Below are positions 25,438 through 34,246 of a DNA stretch of 64,000 nucleotides, piece after piece (within the stretch, counting starts at the first letter, position 1; each line of letters starts with the position of its first letter). The stretch is from Stenotrophomonas sp. 57 (GTDB taxonomy: Bacteria; Pseudomonadota; Gammaproteobacteria; Xanthomonadales; Xanthomonadaceae). The notes below the pieces were generated by a model, which was not told the DNA's origin, did no database searches, and saw only the letters and a list, made by a program, of their open reading frames with translations. The DNA is taken from positions 556,001 to 620,000 of the forward strand of contig NZ_CP127407.1 in NCBI RefSeq assembly GCF_030291075.1, in the 5' to 3' direction. The translations under genes were made by a program, and so were the position numbers.

Positions 25438-26820
25438 TCAGTGGACCGGCGCAGGTTGCTGGGCTTGGGCGGGCACCACCTCGACGAACAGCGCCCCACG
25501 CAACGCCGGGTCATCCAGCAGGGTCTTGAGCCGCTCCGCACTGGGATAGGGGATGTGCTGGTATTCCACCTGCAGGGCGGACGGGTCATTGCTGGTCAGG
25601 TAATGCAGGACATTGCGCTGCTGGATCTGCCCGAGCGCTGCGCGTTCCCTGACCGTGGCCATGTCTGCGGGCACGTGGCGCAACATGCCCCCGGTGAAGG
25701 TAATGGCGAACGCGGCAGCCACCAGCACCGCACCAGTACGCACCACCGACGGGCGAGCCGCTGTCCGCACCAACTGGATGGCAAACCAAGCGTTGCCGAA
25801 CAGGCCGGGAATGAACAGTTCGGTATAGCGCGAGGTGGGCGTTTCCATGCCATGGCCACGACCATAGGCAATGGCCGCGCCCTGCAGCGCAGACCAGATG
25901 CACAGGCCGGCCATCACCAGTTCGCTATGGGTGGCCCGACGGCGCAGCAGCATGCGCGAGATCACCAGGACCGACGGCAGCCATAGCGCCACCACGGCCA
26001 GGTGGAACCGGGACACCGGCCACCCCAGCACGTGGCTGACAGCATCGATGAACTCCAGTGCGCCCTGCGCCTGCAGCGTGCGGTGCTCGGGAATGACCGG
26101 GATGGCCAGGTAGGCGGCTGCCGCGATGGCGGCGAGCACGATCACGGCGCTCAGCGCGGGCCAGCGACGGCCGGGCAGGCAGATGCAGGCCAGCACGTAG
26201 GTGGCGCCGACGGCGACGGGGGTGAGCATGCCCGATGCCATCGTCAATGCGGCGAAGATGCTCAGCGTCACCGCGCCAGCGATTGCGATGATGTTCTCGT
26301 GCTGGCGGGCGGCCAGGCCCACTGCCAGCAGGCTGGCAAGGATCAGGAAATAGAACTGGCTCTGGAAACCGACGAGGATGTTCTCCCAGGCGAAAGGCAG
26401 CACGGCCGTTGCCAGTGCCATCACCACCAGGAGCCAGTTGAGGCGCGACCGCCGTTCATCGCGCAGCGCGTGCCAGACCAACAGGCCGGGAATGAAGCAG
26501 TACACCAGCGCGCTGACGCGTGCTTCGTACATGTTGTTCCACTGGCCGGTCACCAGATAGCTGCCCAACGTGACCAGGCGCGTCGGCAGGATGCGGTGCT
26601 CGTTATGGGTACGGATCAGGTCTGCCCATTGCAGGGTGCCGTCGATCCAGGGCTTGAGCAGGAAGGCTGCTTCGCCGTCCCACTGGTCCCAGTAGGGTAC
26701 CGGTACGGCATAGAGCTGGATGTACAGCAGCCTGGCCACCAGGGCCAGCAACGCCACGCCGACGGCGATGGTGACGGCCGAGGGGGCATTACGGCGTTCC
26801 ACGTGCATGGAAGTGGTCAT
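25438..26820 (-). CDS. Polytopic membrane protein, candidate GT-C glycosyltransferase
   Basis: A 460-residue inner-membrane protein with about ten to eleven hydrophobic helices. After the first helix a periplasmic loop holds PVPYWDQWDGEAAFLL and THNEHRILPTRL. Acidic residues in the first loop are where GT-C enzymes place catalytic carboxylates. I do not recognise a named family. It overlaps the preceding GtrA gene by ATGA (start ATG 26820), and GtrA proteins present polyprenyl-phosphate sugars to such transferases. The likely role is transfer of a lipid-linked sugar in the periplasm, by inference from topology and coupling. An upstream in-frame extension is rejected because it would lie within gtrA. 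Confidence 0.6.
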   Translation of the reverse strand: MTTSMHVERRNAPSAVTIAVGVALLALVARLLYIQLYAVPVPYWDQWDGEAAFLLKPWIDGTLQWADLIRTHNEHRILPTRLVTLGSYLVTGQWNNMYEARVSALVYCFIPGLLVWHALRDERRSRLNWLLVVMALATAVLPFAWENILVGFQSQFYFLILASLLAVGLAARQHENIIAIAGAVTLSIFAALTMASGMLTPVAVGATYVLACICLPGRRWPALSAVIVLAAIAAAAYLAIPVIPEHRTLQAQGALEFIDAVSHVLGWPVSRFHLAVVALWLPSVLVISRMLLRRRATHSELVMAGLCIWSALQGAAIAYGRGHGMETPTSRYTELFIPGLFGNAWFAIQLVRTAARPSVVRTGAVLVAAAFAITFTGGMLRHVPADMATVRERAALGQIQQRNVLHYLTSNDPSALQVEYQHIPYPSAERLKTLLDDPALRGALFVEVVPAQAQQPAPVH

Positions 26821-27218
26821 GGATGCTTCTCGCGGAAAGTGAGCGCTTTGTGACCCACATAACTGGTGAATACCGGCACGGCTACACCCACCGCATGTGC
26901 CAGGGTTTCCGGGTGGAAGGTCATGCCAACAGCGGGGAACAGCCAGCGCGCGAGCACGAGGCTGACCACCAGCGTCTGTACGACCGCCAGCAGGTTGATC
27001 ACAACGAACCATGCCGCCTGGTGGTGTAACGGGTTGCTGGATGCTTCGAACACGAAGCGGCGGTTCAACAGGAAAGCGGTCACCATGCCGATGCAGTACG
27101 CGACGATGATTGCGGCCGCATATGGCATGACCTGGCTCAGCAGGATGCGTGATCCGAAGTTCGCCGCGGCGGCGATACCGCCTGCGACGATAAACCGCAG
27201 GAACTGCGGACTGATCAT
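26817..27218 (-). CDS. GtrA family membrane protein (lipid-linked sugar flippase candidate)
   Basis: A 133-residue protein with four hydrophobic helices in the GtrA pattern, beginning MISPQFLRFIVAGGIAAAANF and with the typical GMVTAFLLNRRFVFE between helices two and three. GtrA proteins are proposed to move polyprenyl-phosphate sugars across the inner membrane. The start overlaps the stop of the flavin oxidase (ATGA) and its end overlaps the next membrane protein (ATGA), so three genes are coupled. A second GtrA gene lies 1.4 kb upstream. Confidence 0.85.
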   Translation of the reverse strand: MISPQFLRFIVAGGIAAAANFGSRILLSQVMPYAAAIIVAYCIGMVTAFLLNRRFVFEASSNPLHHQAAWFVVINLLAVVQTLVVSLVLARWLFPAVGMTFHPETLAHAVGVAVPVFTSYVGHKALTFREKHP

Positions 27219-28516
27219 GCCTTCAGCACTTCTTCGACGAGGCGATCGGCTGCCTGCAGGCTTTCCGAGATCGAGCGGTCCTCGGGGTAGTAATAGGCAG
27301 TATCGGCCATGAAGAAACCGCTCACCGGAGTGCGCATCGCCGGCAGCATGTCCTGGAAGCCGGGCGGGCAGATGGTCTGTGCGAACTCATAGCGGTGGCA
27401 GTGGGTGGCAAGGACCCAGTCGCGCTTGAACTGGGGATTCAGGCGCGGCAGGTAACCCAGCACTTCCTCGATCAGCTCGGCGTTGGATGCCTTCCACTTG
27501 GAGTGGGTCTTGGGCATGTAGAACGGTGCATACAGGATCTTCTGCCCCGGGTGCTCGCCGGGATTGAGGTTGCTGTACTCGATGACGCCGGGAATGGCGA
27601 TGCCCGGATCACTGATGTTCATCCAGAAGTTCTCGCTGACCGCATGCTTGAGCTTGAGGATGACGCACGCCACGGGAATGTTCTCCACGGCGCGGATCTG
27701 CGCGCGGAAGTCTTCCGGCAGGCCGGGAACCATGGCGGGAACATACTGGATAGGGGCGGTGGACACCACGCCGTCGTAGGCGGTGAAGGTGTCACCGGTC
27801 CGGATGCCGGTCACGCGGCCGCCTTCACTGACCACTTCGTCGATGCCCTGTGACAGGAAGATGCGGCCACCGCGATCCAGGATGTCCTTCTCCATGCGGT
27901 CAAGCAGCGTCATCGAGCCACCTTCCAGGTAGCCCAGGCTTTCGTTCATCAGGTTGCGGCGCGACAACGCGATGCGCTTGATGCGCGTGCCGATCCAGCT
28001 GGCGGACAGGTTGTCCTTGTACTCGAAGAACTTGAGGCGGAAGGCGTCCTTCCACATCACGTTGTAGGCCTTCTCGCCGATCCAGCGACGGATCCAGGTA
28101 CCTGCTTCTTCCTTGTCCAGCGCCGTCCAGTCCTTGATGCCCTTGGTGTACATCACGTGCAGGGCGTAGCGGAACTTGCTGATCGGCCCCAGGTGCGGGA
28201 AGCCGAGCAGCGCGAACGGCGTGCCCCACTTGAAGAGGCGGCCGTTGTAGAAGTAGCCCATCTTGGTATCGGTCCACTTCAGCGTGTGGCCCAGGCCATA
28301 GCGTTCCAACAGGGCGAACAACGGGTCGTCGGTCTTGCAGATGAAGTGGTAGTAGCGTTCGATGGAAAGGCCTTCGAAATCGAAGGCCGCCGACATGCCG
28401 CCGATGCGGTCGTCACGCTCATAGATATCGACTTGGTGCCCCGCGTCGAGGAGGCGGATGGCGGCCATCAGGCCCATCGGGCCTGCGCCGATGACGGCAT
28501 AGCGCTGCTTACTCAT
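27215..28516 (-). CDS. FAD-dependent amine-oxidase/protoporphyrinogen-oxidase-like protein
   Basis: A 433-residue flavoprotein with an N-terminal Rossmann motif, YAVIGAGPMGLMAA (GxGxxG at ~10-15), then 'IYERDDRIGGMSAAF', the amine-oxidase FAD segment, and a C-terminal FAD contact near GFFMADTAYYYPEDRSISE. Start ATG 28516 is preferred to an in-frame upstream start because MSKQRYAVIG is the usual N-terminus. Relatives occur in surface-polysaccharide loci, some with UDP-galactopyranose-mutase-like folds, but the substrate here is unknown. It lies between two GtrA genes in the minus-strand module. Confidence 0.75.
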   Translation of the reverse strand: MSKQRYAVIGAGPMGLMAAIRLLDAGHQVDIYERDDRIGGMSAAFDFEGLSIERYYHFICKTDDPLFALLERYGLGHTLKWTDTKMGYFYNGRLFKWGTPFALLGFPHLGPISKFRYALHVMYTKGIKDWTALDKEEAGTWIRRWIGEKAYNVMWKDAFRLKFFEYKDNLSASWIGTRIKRIALSRRNLMNESLGYLEGGSMTLLDRMEKDILDRGGRIFLSQGIDEVVSEGGRVTGIRTGDTFTAYDGVVSTAPIQYVPAMVPGLPEDFRAQIRAVENIPVACVILKLKHAVSENFWMNISDPGIAIPGVIEYSNLNPGEHPGQKILYAPFYMPKTHSKWKASNAELIEEVLGYLPRLNPQFKRDWVLATHCHRYEFAQTICPPGFQDMLPAMRTPVSGFFMADTAYYYPEDRSISESLQAADRLVEEVLKA

Positions 28517-28588
28517 TGGTTTGACCTGAATGCTGGAGTCTGTAAGGGATGCTGACACGTGTCTGCCTTGTCTGATTGCGCGACCGGG

Positions 28589-29119
28589 TCAATCCGGGCG
28601 GCCGGCCTTTCCGTCGAGCTTCGATTCGGAGAAAGTCCAGTACTTGTGGATGATGAAACTGGTCACCGCCAGAGTGGAGAGGGCGACGGCATGTCCCATC
28701 GTCTCGGCGACAGGAACGGGCAATCGCGTTGCCCACTCGATGAGCTTGAAAAACGCGTTGCTCAGCAGCGCAGTCTGCAGCAGGCCGATCACGTTCACGA
28801 CGAAGAACTTGCCCAGCTCCGTGCTGCGCGCCTGGCCGCGGAACACCAAGCGTTTGTTCAGTGCATAGGCCGCAAGCGTGCTGAAGAAGTACGACACAAC
28901 GACTGAGGCGGTGTAGCCCATGAACTGTGCAAACAGAAGGCGCAAAGTAACGCCGAGGACAGCTGAGGAGCCGCCGGAGACGAGGAACAGCAGGTAGCGG
29001 CGACTGAAAAAGTCGCGCAGGAGACCGCCGCTCGGTGCTTCATTCGGCCTGTCAGTGGAGCATCCGTCTGCGGGCGGCGGCGAAGGTGAGCGTTTCTTGT
29101 CAGGTGCAGAGTAGCTCAC
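28589..29119 (-). CDS. Second GtrA family membrane protein
   Basis: A 176-residue protein starting at GTG within the upstream stop codon (GTGA). A polar, Pro-rich N-terminal tail (~35 residues) precedes four hydrophobic helices in the GtrA pattern: LLFLVSGGSSAVLGVTLR, then SYFFSTLAAYALNKRLVFRG. It is longer than the other GtrA in this cluster because of that tail. It is coupled to the large membrane protein encoded just upstream on the same strand, which suggests that it supplies that enzyme with a lipid-linked sugar. Confidence 0.85.
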   Translation of the reverse strand: MSYSAPDKKRSPSPPPADGCSTDRPNEAPSGGLLRDFFSRRYLLFLVSGGSSAVLGVTLRLLFAQFMGYTASVVVSYFFSTLAAYALNKRLVFRGQARSTELGKFFVVNVIGLLQTALLSNAFFKLIEWATRLPVPVAETMGHAVALSTLAVTSFIIHKYWTFSESKLDGKAGRPD

Positions 29120-31239
29120 TGCAGTGCTCCTTCACGGGTGCAGTCGGCGGGGGAGTAATACAGCAGCATGGTCGGACTGTGATACACGTTGAGCGTGCTC
29201 ACGGGAACCTCGTCGAAATCTGACGCCATGCGCGCGACCAAGCGGAAGCCACGCTGTTCGAGTTGGTGATAGTAGTTTTCGGACCAACCGTCGTTGTAGT
29301 GAATGCCTTGATAGAGTACGCACTCCCCAGCGGGCTGTGGGAAGGCAGACCCCATGATGTCAGGGAAGCCGATCTGTCTTACTCCAGTCGCACCGAAATC
29401 ACGCACATAGCCGTTCAGCTTGCGGGCATGGTCACGGTCCATGGTCGACAGGCTCTCCGCAGAGAAGTGCGGAGCAAGGCGGCTTGTCACCGACAGCGCG
29501 GTCCAGCCGCAGATGGCCAGAACTGCAGCCAGGAGCAGTCTCAGCGCTGCAGGAATCCAGTTGCGCTCGGGCAGGATACGCAGCATCCAGTGCTCGATAT
29601 TCGTCATACCGGCTACTGAAATCAGGATGAAGCAGGGCAGGAACGGGCTGAAGTTGCGCTCGAAGAACACATCCTGGAAAAGGAACGCCAGCAACGTGAT
29701 GCCTGCGACCCCCCCAAGCGCGTACTTTGCTGGTGCAAGCAGCCCACGTGCATAGCCTGCCAAGTGCAGTGCCAGCAGCGGCAGCCCGATCGTTGCAGAG
29801 TAGTAGCCGGCAATCAGACCGATCTGCTTTCCCACCGAAGGCGATGGGAAGCCGTGCGGGGGATGGCCGCCGCCGTACTGGTTGTTCAATGCCTGAATGC
29901 CTGCGATGAACCCTCCGAGATCGACAACGATTGACGGTGATGCAATGCAGAATCCAGCGGTAAAACCGAGCGCCGACCACAGGCCATGTACCAACAGCGC
30001 CTTGATGCGCATCGCAACGCCATCAGAGCGTGGAAGCATGGGGATGGCGGATGCGATGCAGAACAGCAGGAAGATCACATAGGTGAACTTGATCGTGGTC
30101 AGTACGCCAGCAAGCAGGCCGATGCCAGCCATGAGCAGATGGCGGTGTCGTTCCCGAACGGGTTTGAGTGTAGCCAGTGCGAAGACCAGCGTCGCCAGCA
30201 GCGTACTCAGTGATTCAAGGCGCGCGTAGTGGGCGTCCTGGTAGAGCTGGGGGACAATGGCGATCAACGCCGTACCAATGACGGCGTACAGCGCATTGGT
30301 ATGACGCAGGAGCAGCAGCAGGCACAAAGCCAGGGTTGCTGCCGCGCTCCAACGCGACAGATCCAGCAGATGCTTCAGCAGCGCAGGTTCACTGCTGAAG
30401 GACTCTGGCGAAAACACCTCGGCACTGGCGTAGGCAGCAAGGATGTATCCGGAGAAGTTGTAGCGGAAGTCGGCGAAGATGGGGAGATCAGCCTTGGCGA
30501 AATCCGTGTCAAGATCGCCGCGCTCGTGCATCCCTTCCATGACCTTTACCGGGATGGACTCGTCAGGATGGACCCAGATACCAGCAATGTCGCTCTGGTA
30601 AAGGTGTCCGCCGATCAGCACTGTCGCAAGCAGAGCTGTGGCTACAGAGACCCGGTTGATGGTGCTGGAAGGGTTGGAGGCCGCGCCTGCATGGCGTGCC
30701 AGCAGAGCCAATGCAACTGCAAGGCACAGCAGCGCTACCGCCACGCTGCGGGGTGCGTGTGCAGCCGGTCTTGCGGGAACCAGCCCAACGCCACCCCACT
30801 GTGCATGTTGATTGCCGCGGTCCTGGAGCGTAGCGGTCAAGTCAATGCTCTTCCATGGCTCGGGGATCTGCAGTGCTGCCGCAGTCCATCGCTCAGCTGG
30901 AGCCTGCTGCAGGTGGATGGCTGGGCTGCTGCCGTCGACCGGCTGCAGGGCAAGACTGACGTTTTCGCCGTCCACATAGCCGGAAACCACAAGGTCAAAG
31001 CTGTCCAGCGTGCCAGCGGGAATGCGCATGACAAGCGTGCCCGTGTCGGCGTCACCGATCTCGCAGTAGGTAATGGCTCCCTTCACGCTCGCGTTGGCCT
31101 GCAGGTACGGCGACGATGATGGCAGGCACCCCCCGTCGAACACCGCTGCGGAATCCGCTGCGCCCTGTGCCGGCAGCAATTTCCAACAGAGTGCCAGCGC
31201 GATGCAGATGATCGCGGCCACGATGGTAATGATGCGCAT
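29116..31239 (-). CDS. Large polytopic membrane protein, candidate GT-C glycosyltransferase
   Basis: A 707-residue protein. One N-terminal helix (MRIITIVAAIICIALALCW) is followed by a periplasmic beta-rich domain (~30-200) and then about ten hydrophobic helices. The loop GIWVHPDESIPVKVMEG contains the PDE acidic motif found in the first loop of GT-C (PMT/GT39-like) transferases. Start ATG 31239 has AAGGAAGG upstream; an in-frame start 72 nt further upstream is rejected because it would lie inside the epimerase gene. The region looks visibly less GC-rich than its neighbours, consistent with recent transfer. The exact family and sugar are not assigned. Confidence 0.65.
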   Translation of the reverse strand: MRIITIVAAIICIALALCWKLLPAQGAADSAAVFDGGCLPSSSPYLQANASVKGAITYCEIGDADTGTLVMRIPAGTLDSFDLVVSGYVDGENVSLALQPVDGSSPAIHLQQAPAERWTAAALQIPEPWKSIDLTATLQDRGNQHAQWGGVGLVPARPAAHAPRSVAVALLCLAVALALLARHAGAASNPSSTINRVSVATALLATVLIGGHLYQSDIAGIWVHPDESIPVKVMEGMHERGDLDTDFAKADLPIFADFRYNFSGYILAAYASAEVFSPESFSSEPALLKHLLDLSRWSAAATLALCLLLLLRHTNALYAVIGTALIAIVPQLYQDAHYARLESLSTLLATLVFALATLKPVRERHRHLLMAGIGLLAGVLTTIKFTYVIFLLFCIASAIPMLPRSDGVAMRIKALLVHGLWSALGFTAGFCIASPSIVVDLGGFIAGIQALNNQYGGGHPPHGFPSPSVGKQIGLIAGYYSATIGLPLLALHLAGYARGLLAPAKYALGGVAGITLLAFLFQDVFFERNFSPFLPCFILISVAGMTNIEHWMLRILPERNWIPAALRLLLAAVLAICGWTALSVTSRLAPHFSAESLSTMDRDHARKLNGYVRDFGATGVRQIGFPDIMGSAFPQPAGECVLYQGIHYNDGWSENYYHQLEQRGFRLVARMASDFDEVPVSTLNVYHSPTMLLYYSPADCTREGALQ

Positions 31240-31252
31240 CCGTCGCCTTCCT

Positions 31253-32197
31253 TCAGCGTTGCAGAACAATGTGGCTGTAACGCTTGTCCGTGTAGCTTTC
31301 GCGGATAGCATCCTCGAACGGCGTCTGCTTCACGCCGAACACGGCCTCGGTGTCGATGCCCTTGAAATCATCGCCGGCGCTGAGTGCCTTCAGCTGGTCG
31401 GCGGTGAAGGGCGGCTTGGTGCTGAACAGGCTGTAGACCTTCAGCAGGAAGGCGAAGAAGCCGATCGGGATGTGCACGATCAACGTATGCAGCTTCTTCA
31501 CCCGCTTGATCGTGCGGATGATGTCCACGTAGTCCACGCGGGTATCGCCCACGATGTCGAAAACCTCGCCATCGGGCTCGGTCTCGATGCACCTGGCGAT
31601 GCAGCGGCAGAAGTCGCGTTCGTACAGCGGCTGGCGCATGAACCTGCCGTCACCGGGAATCGGGAACACCGGCGTGCGTGCCATGAAGCGCGACAGCCAC
31701 CCCAGGTGCTTGGGGTCGAACCAGCCGAACATCAGGGTGGGGCGCAGTACGCAGTGGCGCTGGCCGCTGGCCACCACCATCTCTTCCTGCTCGCGCTTGG
31801 TGTTGGTGTAGTCATCCTTGGCCACCGAATTCACCACCGACGAACTGATGTGCACCATGTAGGGCACAGCAGCGTCCTGGGTCGCCTTCAGCACGTGGCC
31901 GGTGGCGGTGATGTTGTTGCGCACGAACAGGTCGGTGGTCTTGCCGGTGATCTGTGCATGCAGCTGCACCACGCAGGCCGCGCCGCTGAACTCGCCGGCC
32001 CAGCCGCCCGGTTCTGCCAGGTCGGCCAGCACCACCCGCACGTCCGGGTGCAGCTTCTGCAGGATGTCCAGGTTGTGCGCGTGCTTGTCGATGGCCACCA
32101 GCTGGGTATACCCCTGCTGCTTGAGCTCGACGATCAGGTTCTGCCCGACCAGCCCAGCGGCGCCGGTGATGACGATCTTGGCGTGCTTTTCGGTCAT
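31253..32197 (-). CDS. NAD-dependent epimerase/dehydratase family protein
   Basis: A 314-residue extended short-chain dehydrogenase. The nucleotide-binding motif is ITGAAGLVGQNL (GxxGxxG, ~10-21). The catalytic pair is YTNTK (YxxxK) after 'VHISSSVVNSV'. The C-terminal part 'RQPLYERDFCRCIARCIE' fits sugar-nucleotide epimerases. The substrate is unknown. One base separates it from the DprE2-like gene upstream, so it belongs to the same transcript. It could act on a nucleotide sugar or on a lipid-linked sugar in the arabinose-like pathway. Confidence 0.8.
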   Translation of the reverse strand: MTEKHAKIVITGAAGLVGQNLIVELKQQGYTQLVAIDKHAHNLDILQKLHPDVRVVLADLAEPGGWAGEFSGAACVVQLHAQITGKTTDLFVRNNITATGHVLKATQDAAVPYMVHISSSVVNSVAKDDYTNTKREQEEMVVASGQRHCVLRPTLMFGWFDPKHLGWLSRFMARTPVFPIPGDGRFMRQPLYERDFCRCIARCIETEPDGEVFDIVGDTRVDYVDIIRTIKRVKKLHTLIVHIPIGFFAFLLKVYSLFSTKPPFTADQLKALSAGDDFKGIDTEAVFGVKQTPFEDAIRESYTDKRYSHIVLQR

Positions 32198-32198
32198 G

Positions 32199-32930
32199 TC
32201 AGAGCTTGATCCTGCGGAAGACGAATTCGGGAATGTTCTTGATGATCATCATGATCGCCCACCAGAAACCGGGCAGGTAGGCGACGGCCTTGCGCTTGCT
32301 GATGGCCTTGAGGATGCCGGCGGCCACCTTGTCCGGCGTTGCCCACAGCGCGCCTTTCTTGAAGGCGGCCGTCATCGGCGTATCGACGAAGCCCGGCTTG
32401 ATGACCAGCACGTTGATGCCGGCCGGACGCAGGCGCTGGCCCAGGCCGCTCAGGTAGGCGGTCACGGCGGCCTTGGCGCTGCCGTAGAGGTAATTGCTGG
32501 CGCGGCCACGATCACCGGCCACCGAGGAGATCACCGCCAGACTGGCGCCGGACTGCAGGCGCTGGGCCAGCGCGGCCGCCAAGGCGATCGTGGAGGTGCC
32601 ATTGGTGGCGAACTCGTGCAGCGACAGCTCGACCGATGCATCACAGGCGGCCTGGTCAGGCAGGGTGCCGTGGGCGATGAGCACCGTGTCCACACCGCCG
32701 AGGGTTGACCAGGCGTCATCCAGCAGCGCGCCATGCGCGGACAGGTCGTTCACATCCAGTACGCGGGTATGTACATGTGGGGCGCCGCGCACGCGCAGGT
32801 CGGCGGCGATGGTGTCCAACTTGCCGGCACTGCGGCCCACCAGGTAGAGCGCGGCGGCGCGTCCCGCGTAGAGGCGGGCGACGGATTCGGCGATGGCCGA
32901 GGTCGCGCCGATGATCAGGATCTTCTGCAT
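32199..32930 (-). CDS. DprE2-like short-chain dehydrogenase (polyprenyl-phospho-2-keto-ribose reductase)
   Basis: A 243-residue short-chain dehydrogenase. The cofactor motif is IIGATSAIAESVAR (~6-19) and the active site is SNYLYGSAKAAV (Y-G-S-A-K). The C-terminus, with WWAIMMIIKNIPEFVFRRI, resembles mycobacterial DprE2, which ends in a similar hydrophobic 'VMMVLRHIP..IFRKL' segment as I recall it. DprE2 reduces the 2-keto intermediate made by DprE1, turning polyprenyl-phospho-ribose into the arabinose epimer. The DprE1-like gene ends 2 nt before this start. Identity rests on motif similarity plus this pairing. Confidence 0.82.
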   Translation of the reverse strand: MQKILIIGATSAIAESVARLYAGRAAALYLVGRSAGKLDTIAADLRVRGAPHVHTRVLDVNDLSAHGALLDDAWSTLGGVDTVLIAHGTLPDQAACDASVELSLHEFATNGTSTIALAAALAQRLQSGASLAVISSVAGDRGRASNYLYGSAKAAVTAYLSGLGQRLRPAGINVLVIKPGFVDTPMTAAFKKGALWATPDKVAAGILKAISKRKAVAYLPGFWWAIMMIIKNIPEFVFRRIKL

Positions 32931-32932
32931 GC

Positions 32933-34246
32933 TTACTCCATCACCCGGCGCCAGAAGCCGGATGAGAAACGGGGGTCGATGAAGCGGGAGAATGCTTCCC
33001 AGGCCGGGTAGGCCTGGCGGAACAGTGCACCGGACATTCGCGCGTCCTTGGCCGGATAGACCGCGCCACCGGCCTCGCTGACGATGCGATCCAGGCGGTC
33101 GAGCATCTTCAGCAGTTCCGGCCCGTCGTTGGGGAAATCCAGGGCCAGGGTAGTACCCGGGCGCGGGAACGACAGCAGCCCCGGCGAAGGGCGGTCGCCG
33201 AACTCCTTCAGCACCGCCAGGAACGAGCCGCGTCCACTGCGCGCGATCTCTGCCAGCAGAGCGGCGGTAGCATCACGGGCGACAGCAGGTGGGAGTACGC
33301 ACTGGTGCTGCAGGAAGCCCCGTGGGCCATACATGCGGTTCCAGTGGTTGATGCCGTCCAGCGGGTAGAAGTAGCTCTGGTAATGCGACAGATGACGGGC
33401 ACGGCGCGCGGGCTGGCGCCAGTAGTACAGCGTGTTGAACGGTCGCAGTGTGAGCCGATTGACCAGCGATACCGGCGGCACGATGGGCATGCTGCGGCGG
33501 GGTGCCGAACCTGGCGTGGCCGCCTGCGCATTGCCCGATGCGTGGTCGCCACGCAGGAAGTGGCCGCGGCCAAGTTTCGGCCCGCTGGCCAGGCAGTCGA
33601 TCCAGGCGACGGTATATTCGAAATCGCTGGCCGATTCGCGCGAGAGCTCGAAGAAGGCGTCCAGGTTGTCGAAGCGGATCGATTCGGTTTCGATCCACGG
33701 CCCCGGCACGCGCCGCAGCTGCAGCTCGACCCAGGTGATGAAACCGGTCAGGCCGAGACCGCCGACGGTGGCGGCGAACAGGCCACTGTCATCGGCGGGA
33801 GTGAGCTGCTGGCGGGCGCCATCGCTGCGTAGCAGCTCCAGGCAGCGCACGTGGTGGCCGAAGGTGCCTGCGCGATGGTGGTTCTTGCCGTGGACGTCGT
33901 TGCCGATGGCACCGCCTACCGTGGCATATCGGGTACCTGGCGTGACCGGTAGGAACCAGCCGCTGGGCAGGGCGATCTCGAGGATCTGGGCCAGGGTGAC
34001 GCCAGCCTCGCAACGGACGATGCCAGCGGCCGGATCGAAGCCGATGAAGCGGTCCAGGGCGCGGCTGGTCAGCAGCGAAGCGTCCGGGTTGAGACAGCTG
34101 TCGCCATAGCTGCGGCCATTGCCATGCGGAAGCACGGTGTCGCCTTCCGGCGGCAACGGTAGCGGCGACGCACGGTCGAGCACCGGGATGATGCGCTGCT
34201 CAACGCGCGGATAGCGTCCCCAGGACTGGCCGGGCGCTGCACTCAT
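32933..34246 (-). CDS. DprE1-like FAD-dependent oxidase (polyprenyl-phospho-ribose 2'-oxidase)
   Basis: A 437-residue flavoprotein of the VAO family. The FAD phosphate loop HGNGRSYGDSCLN starts at H41, and HGKNHHRAGTFGHHV (from H119) matches the DprE1 hallmark. Also shared with mycobacterial DprE1 are FYPLD...WNRMYGPRGFLQ, LDFP and PAKDAR, whose Lys (K400) aligns with Mtb K418. The residue aligning with Mtb Cys387, the target of benzothiazinones, is Ala here (A368). The start is ATG 34246, overlapping the UbiA gene stop (ATGA). It should oxidise C2 of polyprenyl-phospho-ribose for DprE2 to reduce. Confidence 0.87.
   Translation of the reverse strand: MSAAPGQSWGRYPRVEQRIIPVLDRASPLPLPPEGDTVLPHGNGRSYGDSCLNPDASLLTSRALDRFIGFDPAAGIVRCEAGVTLAQILEIALPSGWFLPVTPGTRYATVGGAIGNDVHGKNHHRAGTFGHHVRCLELLRSDGARQQLTPADDSGLFAATVGGLGLTGFITWVELQLRRVPGPWIETESIRFDNLDAFFELSRESASDFEYTVAWIDCLASGPKLGRGHFLRGDHASGNAQAATPGSAPRRSMPIVPPVSLVNRLTLRPFNTLYYWRQPARRARHLSHYQSYFYPLDGINHWNRMYGPRGFLQHQCVLPPAVARDATAALLAEIARSGRGSFLAVLKEFGDRPSPGLLSFPRPGTTLALDFPNDGPELLKMLDRLDRIVSEAGGAVYPAKDARMSGALFRQAYPAWEAFSRFIDPRFSSGFWRRVME

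Noticed and set aside
32933..34246. DprE1-like gene as a plain D-lactate or alditol oxidase
   Set aside because: The GRSYGD, HGKNHH and WNRxYGPxGFLQ motifs together, plus the adjacent DprE2-like and UbiA genes, fit DprE1 better.
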